Source: Philodulcilactobacillus myokonensis (GTDB lineage Bacteria > Bacillota > Bacilli > Lactobacillales > Lactobacillaceae). From it: DNA of 64,000 nucleotides. Under the pieces are notes generated by a model. The model did no database searches and was not told the origin of the DNA. It was given only the letters and a program-made list of their open reading frames with translations. Positions 53,524 through 60,942 of this stretch are shown in pieces. Each line of letters starts with the position of its first letter. Position 1 is the first letter of the stretch. The position numbers were made by a program, and so were the translations under genes. The DNA lies in contig NZ_BRPL01000004.1 in the NCBI RefSeq assembly GCF_027923585.1, forward strand, positions 170,945 through 234,944, written 5' to 3'.

Positions 53524-53561
53524 AGTATTTTAATATTAAAGTACTTTAATATTAAAATACT
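53524..53561. promoter_or_regulatory. 38-bp perfect palindrome upstream of proC
   Basis: Arms of 19 bases (AGTATTTTAATATTAAAGT and its exact complement) meet with no spacer. It lies 66 bases before the proC ATG. It could be a repressor operator or a cruciform; a similar 38-bp imperfect element is at 24683. Confidence 0.6.
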
Positions 53562-53626
53562 ATAACTATTTAATAAATTTATTTTGTTATAATGAATATA
53601 ATTATTAAATAAAGGAGAAATTAAAA

Positions 53627-54391
53627 ATGAATATCGGGATCATCGGTTTAGGTAATATGGGAACCGCAATTTTACAAGGTTTATTACACAAGTATAACCA
53701 CAATCAAATCTGGGTAGTTAACCATCAAAACGATCGTGTAAGTGCACTTCGTAAAAAATATCAATTCCACTTTGCAACTGAATTAAATGAAGATAATTCA
53801 GCTCAATTAGACGTAATTTTTGTTACTCTACCAGCCAACATTGTTATCAAATATTTTAATAAGCACCAGGTTATTAACCAAAATTCAATTATTATATCTG
53901 CAGCTGCTGGAATTACGATTAAGGATCTTAAAAATACTTTACCATCCAATCAAATTGTTACATTGATTCCGAACACACCGGTTTCAGTTAACGCTGGTAC
54001 ATTGCCAACTTGTTTTTCAGATTTAGGATCTGATTCAAAACCCCAAGTAATCAAAATATTATCAATTTTAGGCAATATTATTCCCGTTAAAGAAAATAAT
54101 TTATCTGTTTTAGGCACTATTTGTGGATGTGGCCCAGCCTTTATTGATGTTCTCATGGATGCTTTAGGCGATGCAGCAGTTGAAAATGGAATTAACAGAA
54201 ATACCGCGTATCAAGCAATTGCCAGTATGGTTTCCGGAAGTGGATAGTTAGCATTTCAATCCAACCAAACCCCAAGCCAATTAAAAGATAAAGTTACGTC
54301 ACCAGGTGGGACAACAATTAAAGGGGTAAATACTTTAGAGCAACATGGATTTAGGTATGCATTAATTGATGCTGTTAGAAAATCTAAGTAA
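53627..54391 (+). pseudogene. proC: Pyrroline-5-carboxylate reductase, interrupted by an amber codon
   Basis: The gene encodes the NAD(P)H-dependent last step of proline synthesis. Residues 1-206 hold the cofactor motif IGLGNMGTAIL, the proline-family blocks LIPNTPVSVNAG and CGCGPAFIDVLMDALGDAAV. A TAG at 54245-54247 then interrupts the frame, but translation beyond it continues exactly as in the family ([38 protein letters not shown]) to TAA at 54389. One C-to-T change (CAG to TAG) explains it. The truncated product would lack part of the C-terminal helical dimer domain. It ends seven bases from the convergent repA stop. Confidence 0.88.
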
Positions 54392-54398
54392 TCTAATT

Positions 54399-55265
54399 CT
54401 AATTGTTACCGCCAATTTTAAAAATTGGGATGCGACTATTTTTAAGATCAATTTTAGGACCATTTTCCTGCAAAAATTGATCTGCTTTAGTTGTAAACCA
54501 ATCTACGAGTGAACTAAAAATATATCCGTAGAAATTAATTGCTTTATCACGAGCGTTGATAATAATATCCTTTAATTTAAATTCAAACTGTTCTTGCAAA
54601 TATTCGTTCGTTTCAAACCTAAAAGCAGCATAGTTATTTGGATTGGTCTGATTATATGATATTGCTTGATTGTATCCAACTTTTTTAGCTTTGAAAATTA
54701 AACTAGCATATTGATAAAGTTTTCGCTTACTTCCAAACGAATATCGTTTAATAACACTAATGACTCGCTTTGATAAGCCACCCTTTTCTTTTAATGCGTT
54801 TCCTAATGCATCTAAATTATCATCTTTAAATTGATTGGAAATTTTTTGTTTCTTAATCTGTTCGGTGACTAATGTATCACTTGTATATTTATTTTTATGA
54901 TTAAAATTATTCTGATTAGAGTTTGAATTTTTAACTTCAGATGGTTTAGATTCTAAACTTTCGTCTTTAAAACTAGGAATAAAAATTTTAGAAGGACCGT
55001 TGAACTGTTTCTTTTTAATAATATAACCTAATGCTTCTAAGTTTTTATATGCATTAATAACTGTATTACGGCTTAATTTTAAATATTTTGCCATTTCATT
55101 AATTGTATAGATGACATAGTAGTGATTCATTTTTTTATCATAGAAATTAGGCCTTTTAGCAGATGATTTCATTCGATCATAAAGTAATGAAAAGATGATC
55201 TTTTCATTACTGTTCATTTCATTATTCTCTAAAACGGATTTACTCATTTTGACAAATTGTTCCAT
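54399..55265 (-). CDS. repA: RepA_N-type plasmid replication initiator
   Basis: The 288-residue protein has an N-terminal winged-helix domain of the RepA_N family: EQFVKMSKSVLENNEMNSNEKIIFSLLYDRMK, then YVIYTINEMAKYLKLSRNTVINAYKNLEALGYI. A polar linker (residues 115-150) and a host-specific C-terminal domain follow, the usual layout. In this family the origin lies within the gene itself. Its leader holds a terminator hairpin and a hairpin with the ribosome site in the loop, and an antisense transcript is predicted, so copy control looks intact. It is divergent from parA across two 8-bp repeat arrays. Confidence 0.88.
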   Translation of the reverse strand: MEQFVKMSKSVLENNEMNSNEKIIFSLLYDRMKSSAKRPNFYDKKMNHYYVIYTINEMAKYLKLSRNTVINAYKNLEALGYIIKKKQFNGPSKIFIPSFKDESLESKPSEVKNSNSNQNNFNHKNKYTSDTLVTEQIKKQKISNQFKDDNLDALGNALKEKGGLSKRVISVIKRYSFGSKRKLYQYASLIFKAKKVGYNQAISYNQTNPNNYAAFRFETNEYLQEQFEFKLKDIIINARDKAINFYGYIFSSLVDWFTTKADQFLQENGPKIDLKNSRIPIFKIGGNN

Positions 55266-55299
55266 TTTTGTTACTCCCCTTGTTTAGTTAGTAACAAAA
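55262..55299 (-). promoter_or_regulatory. Hairpin presenting the repA ribosome site
   Basis: TTTTGTTACT and AGTAACAAAA form a perfect 10-bp stem directly before the repA ATG. The loop contains AAGGGG of the ribosome site. It can tune repA translation. Confidence 0.6.
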
Positions 55300-55321
55300 A
55301 AGATTGGAAAAATTTCCAATC
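55295..55321 (-). terminator. Attenuator hairpin in the repA leader
   Basis: On the minus strand GATTGGAAA pairs with TTTCCAATC and is followed by T6, about 30 bases before repA. Placed between promoter and gene, it should act as a transcription attenuator. Confidence 0.65.
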
Positions 55322-55335
55322 CGTTAGTATATGTA

Positions 55336-55455
55336 TTGCAATTTTGGCTAATTTATTTTATCATAGTATTTGAATGATAATACAAATGTATACTAACGGG
55401 TAAGTTATCAATGAGAAGTCGCCAAACTATTACATTGATAACTCTCTTTTTTTAT
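55336..55455 (+). ncRNA. Predicted antisense RNA to the repA leader
   Basis: On the plus strand TTGCAA (55336-55341) and TATCAT (55359-55364) are 17 bases apart. A terminator follows: AGTTATCAATG (55403-55413) with CATTGATAACT (55433-55443) and T7. The RNA of about 85 bases would be complementary to the repA leader, including the arm TATACTAACGG (55389) of a long-range repeat with CCGTTAGTATA (55321). Confidence 0.5.
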
Positions 55456-55523
55456 TATTAACTTTTATTTTTATTTTGATTGGATTTTAATTATCCAAAT
55501 TGATTTTAAAAGAACTATTTACT

Positions 55524-55560
55524 TAAGCCATGCAGTTGTCACACTGTGTGGCTTTTTTGT
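55524..55560 (+). terminator. Second plus-strand terminator between repA and parA
   Basis: AGCCA and TGGCT with inner CAGT/ACTG form a stem followed by T6. It lies downstream of the predicted antisense RNA and shields the repeat arrays from transcription. Confidence 0.65.
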
Positions 55561-55631
55561 TTATGTTTGAATAATAGCATGGTTTAAAAAAAGTGTCAAC
55601 AGCAGGAAGGGAAGATAAAAATGGATATAAG

Positions 55632-55743
55632 CATGATAACGTAACTACGTAATAGCATGATTACGTAATAACATGATAACATGATGACATAATTACATAT
55701 TAACGTGATAACATGATAACGTAACTACATGATAACGTAATTT
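55632..55743 (+). repeat. Array 1 of 14 unspaced 8-bp repeats (consensus CRTRAYWA)
   Basis: Fourteen octamers run without spacer from 55632: CATGATAA, CGTAACTA, CGTAATAG, CATGATTA, CGTAATAA, CATGATAA, CATGATGA, CATAATTA, CATATTAA, CGTGATAA, CATGATAA, CGTAACTA, CATGATAA and CGTAATTT. The phase is strict. Position upstream of parA suggests a centromere bound by the small partner protein. Confidence 0.9.
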
Positions 55744-55801
55744 AGTTAAAATAAGAATGCTATTATATCAACGTTTCAAAGCATTAATTTTTTCAAAATA
55801 A

Positions 55802-55913
55802 CGTAATAACATGATAACGTAACTACGTAACTACATATTAACGTGATAACGTAACTACACAACTACGTAATAATATGATACTATGATGACATGATAACGT
55901 AATTACATGATAT
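55802..55913 (+). repeat. Array 2 of 14 unspaced 8-bp repeats
   Basis: Fourteen further octamers of the same type run from CGTAATAA (55802) to CATGATAT (55913), with two units starting T instead of C (55874, 55882) and one CACAACTA. The array ends 50 bases before parA and probably overlaps its promoter, so binding would also autoregulate parA. Confidence 0.9.
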
Positions 55914-55962
55914 TTTATCAATTAATTTATTTTTAAATTTTTTTACAAGGAGAAATAACACT

Positions 55963-56778
55963 ATGACAACTACCATTACTTTTGGTAATTTTAAAGGTGG
56001 TGTTGGTAAAACAACCAACGCGACATTGATTGCATATACATTATCAAGAATGGGTCACAGAACATTAATTGCGGATTTAGATCCACAGGGAAATGCAACT
56101 AACATGTTATTGAAAACCAAGGCAAATATTGATGGTAAAATTGCTACTTTTGATCAGTCGTTAATGCGATCAGTTGAAGATAATAATTTATCTAAGTCAT
56201 TAATTAGCATTGATCCCCACTTAGACTTACTTGCTTCCGCACCTGACTTTGCAATGTATCCAAGATTCATGGAAAAAATCCATGATTATACAGAGCGTGT
56301 TAAATATCTTCAGCAGATGTTTGATCCGTTCCGAAATAATTATGATTACATTATTTTAGATACCCCACCAACGGTCATGTCATTATTTACAGATAGTGCT
56401 CTCTACATGAGTGATTACTGCTTGATTGTAATGCAAACCCATAAGGATAGTTTCGACGGTGCAAGGGCATTCATTGATTATTTACAGGATTATGTCATTG
56501 ACAAATATAAGGCACCACGATTAGATTTAGTCGGAATTTTACCCGTTCTAATGCAAGGCAGAGCACCAGTAGATAAATTAACATTAGAAAATGCCATTAA
56601 AAAATTTGGAAAAGAAAATTTGTTTAAAAATACAATTCACTATATGCAACGGATTAAACGTTTTCCGATTACCGGTATCACTGATAAAACGATGTATGAC
56701 AAACGCGTTTTACATTTGTACAAACTAGTAACTAATGAAATGTTGAGACGAATTAAGGAGATTGAAACCAATGAGTAG
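55963..56778 (+). CDS. parA: ParA-family partition ATPase
   Basis: The 271-residue ATPase has the deviant Walker A KGGVGKTT (residues 11-18), Walker A' DLDPQGNATN, and YIILDTPPT Walker B. There is no N-terminal helix-turn-helix, so it is a type Ib ParA, which does not bind its promoter itself; the small partner does. ATG follows AAGGAGA. It is preceded by two octamer arrays and overlaps the next gene. Together they should distribute plasmid copies at division. Confidence 0.95.
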   Translation: MTTTITFGNFKGGVGKTTNATLIAYTLSRMGHRTLIADLDPQGNATNMLLKTKANIDGKIATFDQSLMRSVEDNNLSKSLISIDPHLDLLASAPDFAMYPRFMEKIHDYTERVKYLQQMFDPFRNNYDYIILDTPPTVMSLFTDSALYMSDYCLIVMQTHKDSFDGARAFIDYLQDYVIDKYKAPRLDLVGILPVLMQGRAPVDKLTLENAIKKFGKENLFKNTIHYMQRIKRFPITGITDKTMYDKRVLHLYKLVTNEMLRRIKEIETNE

Positions 56779-57109
56779 TTTATTAAATTCAAATCGCAAT
56801 AAACATGCTGATGTTAAACCAAAACGTAGCGCCCATATTTCAGACTTGGATAAGAAATTAAATCAAAGTTCTAAGAAAAATAAATTAAAAAAAGTTGAAT
56901 ACAATTCAACCCTAAGTATTGGTAATCATGCCAAAAATAAATTGCAGGCAATGGTTTTAATTGGCGATGCTAAAAATCAAAAGGAAGGCTTTGATATTGC
57001 TTTAGATGCCTATTATGAATCACTACCAAAAGATAAAAAATCAATGTTTAAAATTTTCTATAATTCATTGGAACAAAGAGACGCCGAGAAATTTCACGGG
57101 AAAAAATAA
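56771..57109 (+). CDS. Small partition partner (DUF5388-like, ParB/CBP role)
   Basis: The 112-residue basic protein starts at ATG 56771 inside the end of parA, ten bases after AAGGAG. Residues 1-45 are polar and unstructured; residues 46-90 (YNSTLSIGNHAKNKLQAMVLIG, then QKEGFDIALDAYYESL) read as beta-strand plus two helices, like ribbon-helix-helix DNA-binding proteins. DUF5388 proteins follow parA on many lactobacillar plasmids. Binding to the 8-bp repeats is the natural expectation. Confidence 0.75.
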   Translation: MSSLLNSNRNKHADVKPKRSAHISDLDKKLNQSSKKNKLKKVEYNSTLSIGNHAKNKLQAMVLIGDAKNQKEGFDIALDAYYESLPKDKKSMFKIFYNSLEQRDAEKFHGKK

Positions 57110-57210
57110 AAATCTACATTATATATTGAACTTGATTTAATTAAGAAGCGCCAATATAATTTTAATTAACATTACCTATTGATTGTTAATATTATGGGAG
57201 GAAATTGAAG

Positions 57211-57765
57211 ATGAATAAAAAGAAACTAAGTGTTCAGAGTGTCGTTGCCATTGGGATTGGAACGGCGATTTTGTTTTTATTAAAGAGATGGGTCTCAATT
57301 CCAACGGGGATTCCGAATACAAATATTGATACATCCTACGGGTTCTTAGGTTTTATTGCTGTTTTATTTGGCCCCGTCGTTGGTTTCTTCGTCGGCTTCT
57401 TTGGCCATGCCCTATCAGATTTTACACAATTTGGTGCGCCATGGTGGACGTGGGTATTCACAACCGGTTTAGTCGGTTTTGCTTTAGGCTTTTTAAAGAA
57501 GTATATGAAACCAGAAGAAGGTCGCTTTGGTAAAAAGAAACTAATCATCTATAACATTTATCAAGTCATCATTAATGTCATTGGATGGTTGTTAATTGCT
57601 CCCACCGGTGATGTCCTAATTTATTCAGAACCTGCCAACAAAGTTTATTTACAGGGAATTGTATCAGCAATTTCTAATAGTCTTTCAACCGGAATCATTG
57701 GCACGATTTTATTAGTTGTCTATGCTTCTTCTAAAGTTAAGAAAGGAAGCCTTAAAAAGGAATAA
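57211..57765 (+). CDS. ECF transporter S component (UPF0397 family)
   Basis: The 184-residue membrane protein has six helices and the UPF0397 pattern GTAILFLLKRWVSIPTGIPN, FGPVVGFFVGFFGHALSDF, WWTWVFTTGLVGF. Public names call this family riboflavin-type, but the substrate is not certain. It is followed directly by its own ATPase and T-component genes, so it forms a dedicated (group I) uptake system. ATG 57211 is ten bases behind GGGAGG. Confidence 0.85.
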   Translation: MNKKKLSVQSVVAIGIGTAILFLLKRWVSIPTGIPNTNIDTSYGFLGFIAVLFGPVVGFFVGFFGHALSDFTQFGAPWWTWVFTTGLVGFALGFLKKYMKPEEGRFGKKKLIIYNIYQVIINVIGWLLIAPTGDVLIYSEPANKVYLQGIVSAISNSLSTGIIGTILLVVYASSKVKKGSLKKE

Positions 57766-59474
57766 TGAAAAATAAGGCAATGATTGAATTTAAAAACGTT
57801 ACATTCAAATATAACAGTCAATCTGAACCCACCCTAAAACATGTTAGTTTAACCATTGATCAAGGTGAAAAGGTATTGATTGTGGGACCATCTGGTTCTG
57901 GAAAATCAACATTAGGTAATTTAATTAATGGAATTATTCCTGAAAATATTAAAGGTGAAATTCAAGGCACGATTTTGGTAAACGGCCATGATGTGAAAGA
58001 TATGTCCATTTTTGACCAATCGTTAAACGTTAGTAGTATGCTTCAGGATTCTAATGATCAATTCGTTGGTTTAACTGTTGCCGAAGATATCGCATTTGGA
58101 ATGGAAAATGACTGTACTGATAATGTAACCATGCGAAAAAAGGTTAAAGCTTGGTCAGATTATTTACACATTCATCAATTATTGAAACAATCACCCAATA
58201 GTCTATCAGGTGGTCAGAAACAGCGAACTAGTTTAGCGGGGGTCTTAGTTGATGAGTCCCCAATTTTACTTCTTGATGAACCCTTAGCTGCTTTAGATCC
58301 AGCTGCTGGTCTGCGTTCAATTCAATTACTAGACGATATTCATAAGCATTTACGTAATACGGTTATAATCATTGAACATCGAATTGAAGAAGTTTTAACC
58401 CAAGATGTTGATCGAGTTGTTTTAATGGATGATGGAAAGATTGTTGGTAGTTTCACTCCTGATAATTTATTGAAACGTGATATTTTAAAGAATTATGGAT
58501 TAAGGAATCCGCTTTATCTTGATGCTTTGAAATTGGCTGGCGTCGATTTTAATTCACTAAGTAATATTGATTCAGTTAATTTAGTTAATGGTAATCATGT
58601 CAATGATAAATTGCATCAATTGAATTTAAATCAGGCAACTAAAAGATTAAATCAATCAACCGACCCGATTTTAAAAATTAATGATCTTAGCTTTGCTTAC
58701 AATCACCACCCCATTTTTAAACATTTGAATCTAACCATTTATAAAGGTGATATGATTTCTTTGGTTGGTAAAAATGGTGTTGGTAAATCCACACTCAGTA
58801 AATTGATTGCCGGTTTCATTAAACCCAATCATGGTAAAATCATTTTTAATCATCGTAATTTATCTAATTTATCAATTAAGGAACGTGCTGATCACATTGG
58901 ATATATTATGCAAGATCCGGATAAAATGATTAGTCAGGTCATGATTAGGGATGAAATTGCATTAGGTTTAAAACTTCGTCATTATCCAAAATCACAAATT
59001 GATGCTAAAGTTAAGCAAGCATTGAAGGTATGTAAATTATATGAATTTAGAAATTGGCCGGTTTCCGCATTAAGTTACGGGCAAAAGAAACGATTAACAA
59101 TCGCTAGTATTTTAGTGCTCAATCCGGAACTTTTAATTTTAGACGAGCCCACTGCTGGCCAAGACTATTATCACTACAATGAAATTATGCAATTCTTAAG
59201 AAAACTGAATCAAGAACGTCATTTAACAATGATCTTTATTACTCACGATATGTATTTAATGACTGAATATTCTAATCGAACGATTGTTTTGGGCAATCAG
59301 AACATTATGAAAGATGCTGCTCCTGAAAAAGTTCTAAATGACGATCAGCTTTTATTAGCAAGTCACCTTAGAAAAACAAGTCTCAGTATTTTAGCTAAAC
59401 GATTTCATATTGATCCAATCAAGTTAACTAATACTTTGATTACCAAGGAAAGGGAGAACGACAATGGACAATAA
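57765..59474 (+). CDS. ECF transporter double ATPase (EcfA-EcfA' fusion)
   Basis: The 569-residue protein joins two complete ATPase domains. Domain 1: GPSGSGKST (residues 37-45), LSGGQKQRTSLAGVL, ILLLDEPLAALDP. Domain 2: GKNGVGKST, LSYGQKKRLTIASIL, LLILDEPTAGQD, THD. The two halves replace the EcfA and EcfA' heterodimer. Its start overlaps the S-component stop and its end overlaps the T component by 11 bases. Confidence 0.93.
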   Translation: MKNKAMIEFKNVTFKYNSQSEPTLKHVSLTIDQGEKVLIVGPSGSGKSTLGNLINGIIPENIKGEIQGTILVNGHDVKDMSIFDQSLNVSSMLQDSNDQFVGLTVAEDIAFGMENDCTDNVTMRKKVKAWSDYLHIHQLLKQSPNSLSGGQKQRTSLAGVLVDESPILLLDEPLAALDPAAGLRSIQLLDDIHKHLRNTVIIIEHRIEEVLTQDVDRVVLMDDGKIVGSFTPDNLLKRDILKNYGLRNPLYLDALKLAGVDFNSLSNIDSVNLVNGNHVNDKLHQLNLNQATKRLNQSTDPILKINDLSFAYNHHPIFKHLNLTIYKGDMISLVGKNGVGKSTLSKLIAGFIKPNHGKIIFNHRNLSNLSIKERADHIGYIMQDPDKMISQVMIRDEIALGLKLRHYPKSQIDAKVKQALKVCKLYEFRNWPVSALSYGQKKRLTIASILVLNPELLILDEPTAGQDYYHYNEIMQFLRKLNQERHLTMIFITHDMYLMTEYSNRTIVLGNQNIMKDAAPEKVLNDDQLLLASHLRKTSLSILAKRFHIDPIKLTNTLITKERENDNGQ

Positions 59475-60291
59475 TATTTTTGGATATGATCATAATAATA
59501 CCTGGGTTCATCAATTAACCGGGACCAGTAAATTGTTATTTTTTATTTTAGTGTCAATTATTGCCATGATTAGTTATGATGTCCGATTTATTACACTGGT
59601 TCTAATTCTCTCCCTAATTATTCTTTATCAGTCACAAATTAAATGGAGCCAGGTTCGTTTGATTGTAAAATTAATTTTGATTTTTGCTTGCCTAAATTTG
59701 ATTACCGTCTATATTTTTTCTCCTGGACACGGTGCTTATCTATATGGGACGCAGCATATTATTCTTCATTTGGGTTACTTCACTTTAACGAAGGAACAGT
59801 TGTTTTACGAATTAAACTTGGCATTAAAATATTTAGTTACCGTCCCGATTTCATTGGTATTTTTAATCACTACTAATCCAAGTGAATTTTCGTCTAGTTT
59901 AAACCACATTGGCGTTTCGTACCGCCTAAGTTATGCTGTTTCATTAGCCCTTCGTTATATTCCAGATGTTCAAAGGGACTATCAAGAAATCAGTATGGCT
60001 CAACAAGCCCGTGGTTATGAACTATCCAAAAAGGGAAAATTCATGACCAGAATCAAAGGAGTTTCACAAATTTTAATTCCTCTCATTTTATCTAGTTTAG
60101 ATAAGATCCAAGTTATTAGTCAAGCCATGGAATTAAGACGCTTTGGTAAAAATAAAAAACGAACTTGGTACATGGCAAGAAAATTTAGTCGCAATGATTA
60201 CTTAACAATTGTACTTGCGATTTTGATTGTTTTACTTGGAGTTTGGTTCATGAAAATTGATGGCGGACGCTTCTTTAATCCGTTTAAATAA
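59464..60291 (+). CDS. ECF transporter T component
   Basis: The 275-residue protein has five or six helices and the coupling motif of EcfT proteins, QQARGYEL and ELRRFGKNKKR (both ARG-like boxes), which dock on the ATPases. It completes the dedicated ECF system. TM segments occupy residues 20-85, 100-140 and 240-260. Confidence 0.9.
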   Translation: MDNNIFGYDHNNTWVHQLTGTSKLLFFILVSIIAMISYDVRFITLVLILSLIILYQSQIKWSQVRLIVKLILIFACLNLITVYIFSPGHGAYLYGTQHIILHLGYFTLTKEQLFYELNLALKYLVTVPISLVFLITTNPSEFSSSLNHIGVSYRLSYAVSLALRYIPDVQRDYQEISMAQQARGYELSKKGKFMTRIKGVSQILIPLILSSLDKIQVISQAMELRRFGKNKKRTWYMARKFSRNDYLTIVLAILIVLLGVWFMKIDGGRFFNPFK

Positions 60292-60305
60292 AAAGGAAAA
60301 TCCAA

Positions 60306-60899
60306 ATGACAACAATTAACATCATTTTAGGAAGCTCAAGAAAAACATCGCTTGGCAAGAATCTATTGAATTACTTAAAATTAAATCAACAAAAGTACGA
60401 AAAGGAGGATCAAATTAATTTAAATTTCATTGAAATTGGTGAATATCATTTGCCCTTCTTTTATGAAGCAGTCCCACCAATGCAAAATAAAAACCGTTCA
60501 CTTCCTGAAAGACAACAAAAATGGTTAGACGACATGCAAAAAGCGGATGGCTATGTATTTTTAACTCCTGAATATAATCACTCTTTTCCAGCAGTATTAA
60601 AAAACGCAATTGATTATTTAGCAGATCAAATTAGTGGCAAAGTAGTGCAGACGATTACCTACGCTAATAATAGCCGTGGTGGTCAATTCGGCGGAATTGA
60701 ATTAAATGCCGTTCTGTTCCGTTTAAATGCTTTTATCATCCCACAAAACGTTGCGATTGGAAACGTTCAGGATAATTTTAATCAAAATGGTTCAATTTTA
60801 GATGGCGCTAAATCCGGTGATTATTATCAGGATAAACTTAACCAAACGATTAAAAAAATTAGTTTTTATGCTAAGTTACTAAAAAATAATCCATTTTAA
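60306..60899 (+). CDS. NAD(P)H-dependent FMN reductase
   Basis: The 197-residue flavodoxin-like protein has the FMN-binding GSSRKTSLGKNL, FLTPEYNHSFPAVLKNAIDY and YANNSRGGQFGG. It reduces FMN, quinones or azo compounds using NAD(P)H. It lies 14 bases after the ECF T component, so it is probably the last gene of that operon; if the ECF system carries a flavin precursor, a flavin enzyme here would make sense, but this is inference. Confidence 0.9.
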   Translation: MTTINIILGSSRKTSLGKNLLNYLKLNQQKYEKEDQINLNFIEIGEYHLPFFYEAVPPMQNKNRSLPERQQKWLDDMQKADGYVFLTPEYNHSFPAVLKNAIDYLADQISGKVVQTITYANNSRGGQFGGIELNAVLFRLNAFIIPQNVAIGNVQDNFNQNGSILDGAKSGDYYQDKLNQTIKKISFYAKLLKNNPF

Positions 60900-60902
60900 A
60901 AC

Positions 60903-60942
60903 TAAAAACTACCCCATATTAATGAGGTAGTTTTTTAATTAC
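60903..60942. terminator. Bidirectional terminator
   Basis: AAACTACC and GGTAGTTT pair, extended by CAT/ATG with one mismatch, with T-runs on both sides. Confidence 0.88.

Noticed and set aside
54245..54247. Recoded TAG (pyrrolysine or programmed read-through) in proC
   Set aside because: The position is a variable residue, no recoding structure is apparent, and lactobacilli lack pyrrolysine; a nonsense mutation is simpler.
55632..55913. CRISPR array or replication iterons as an explanation of the repeats
   Set aside because: Units are 8 bp without spacers, so not CRISPR. RepA_N origins normally lie inside the rep gene, and the arrays abut parA, so a centromere fits better than iterons.
57336..57548. 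Minus-strand frame opposite the ECF S component
   Set aside because: Pro/Lys-rich shadow of a membrane-protein gene on the other strand.
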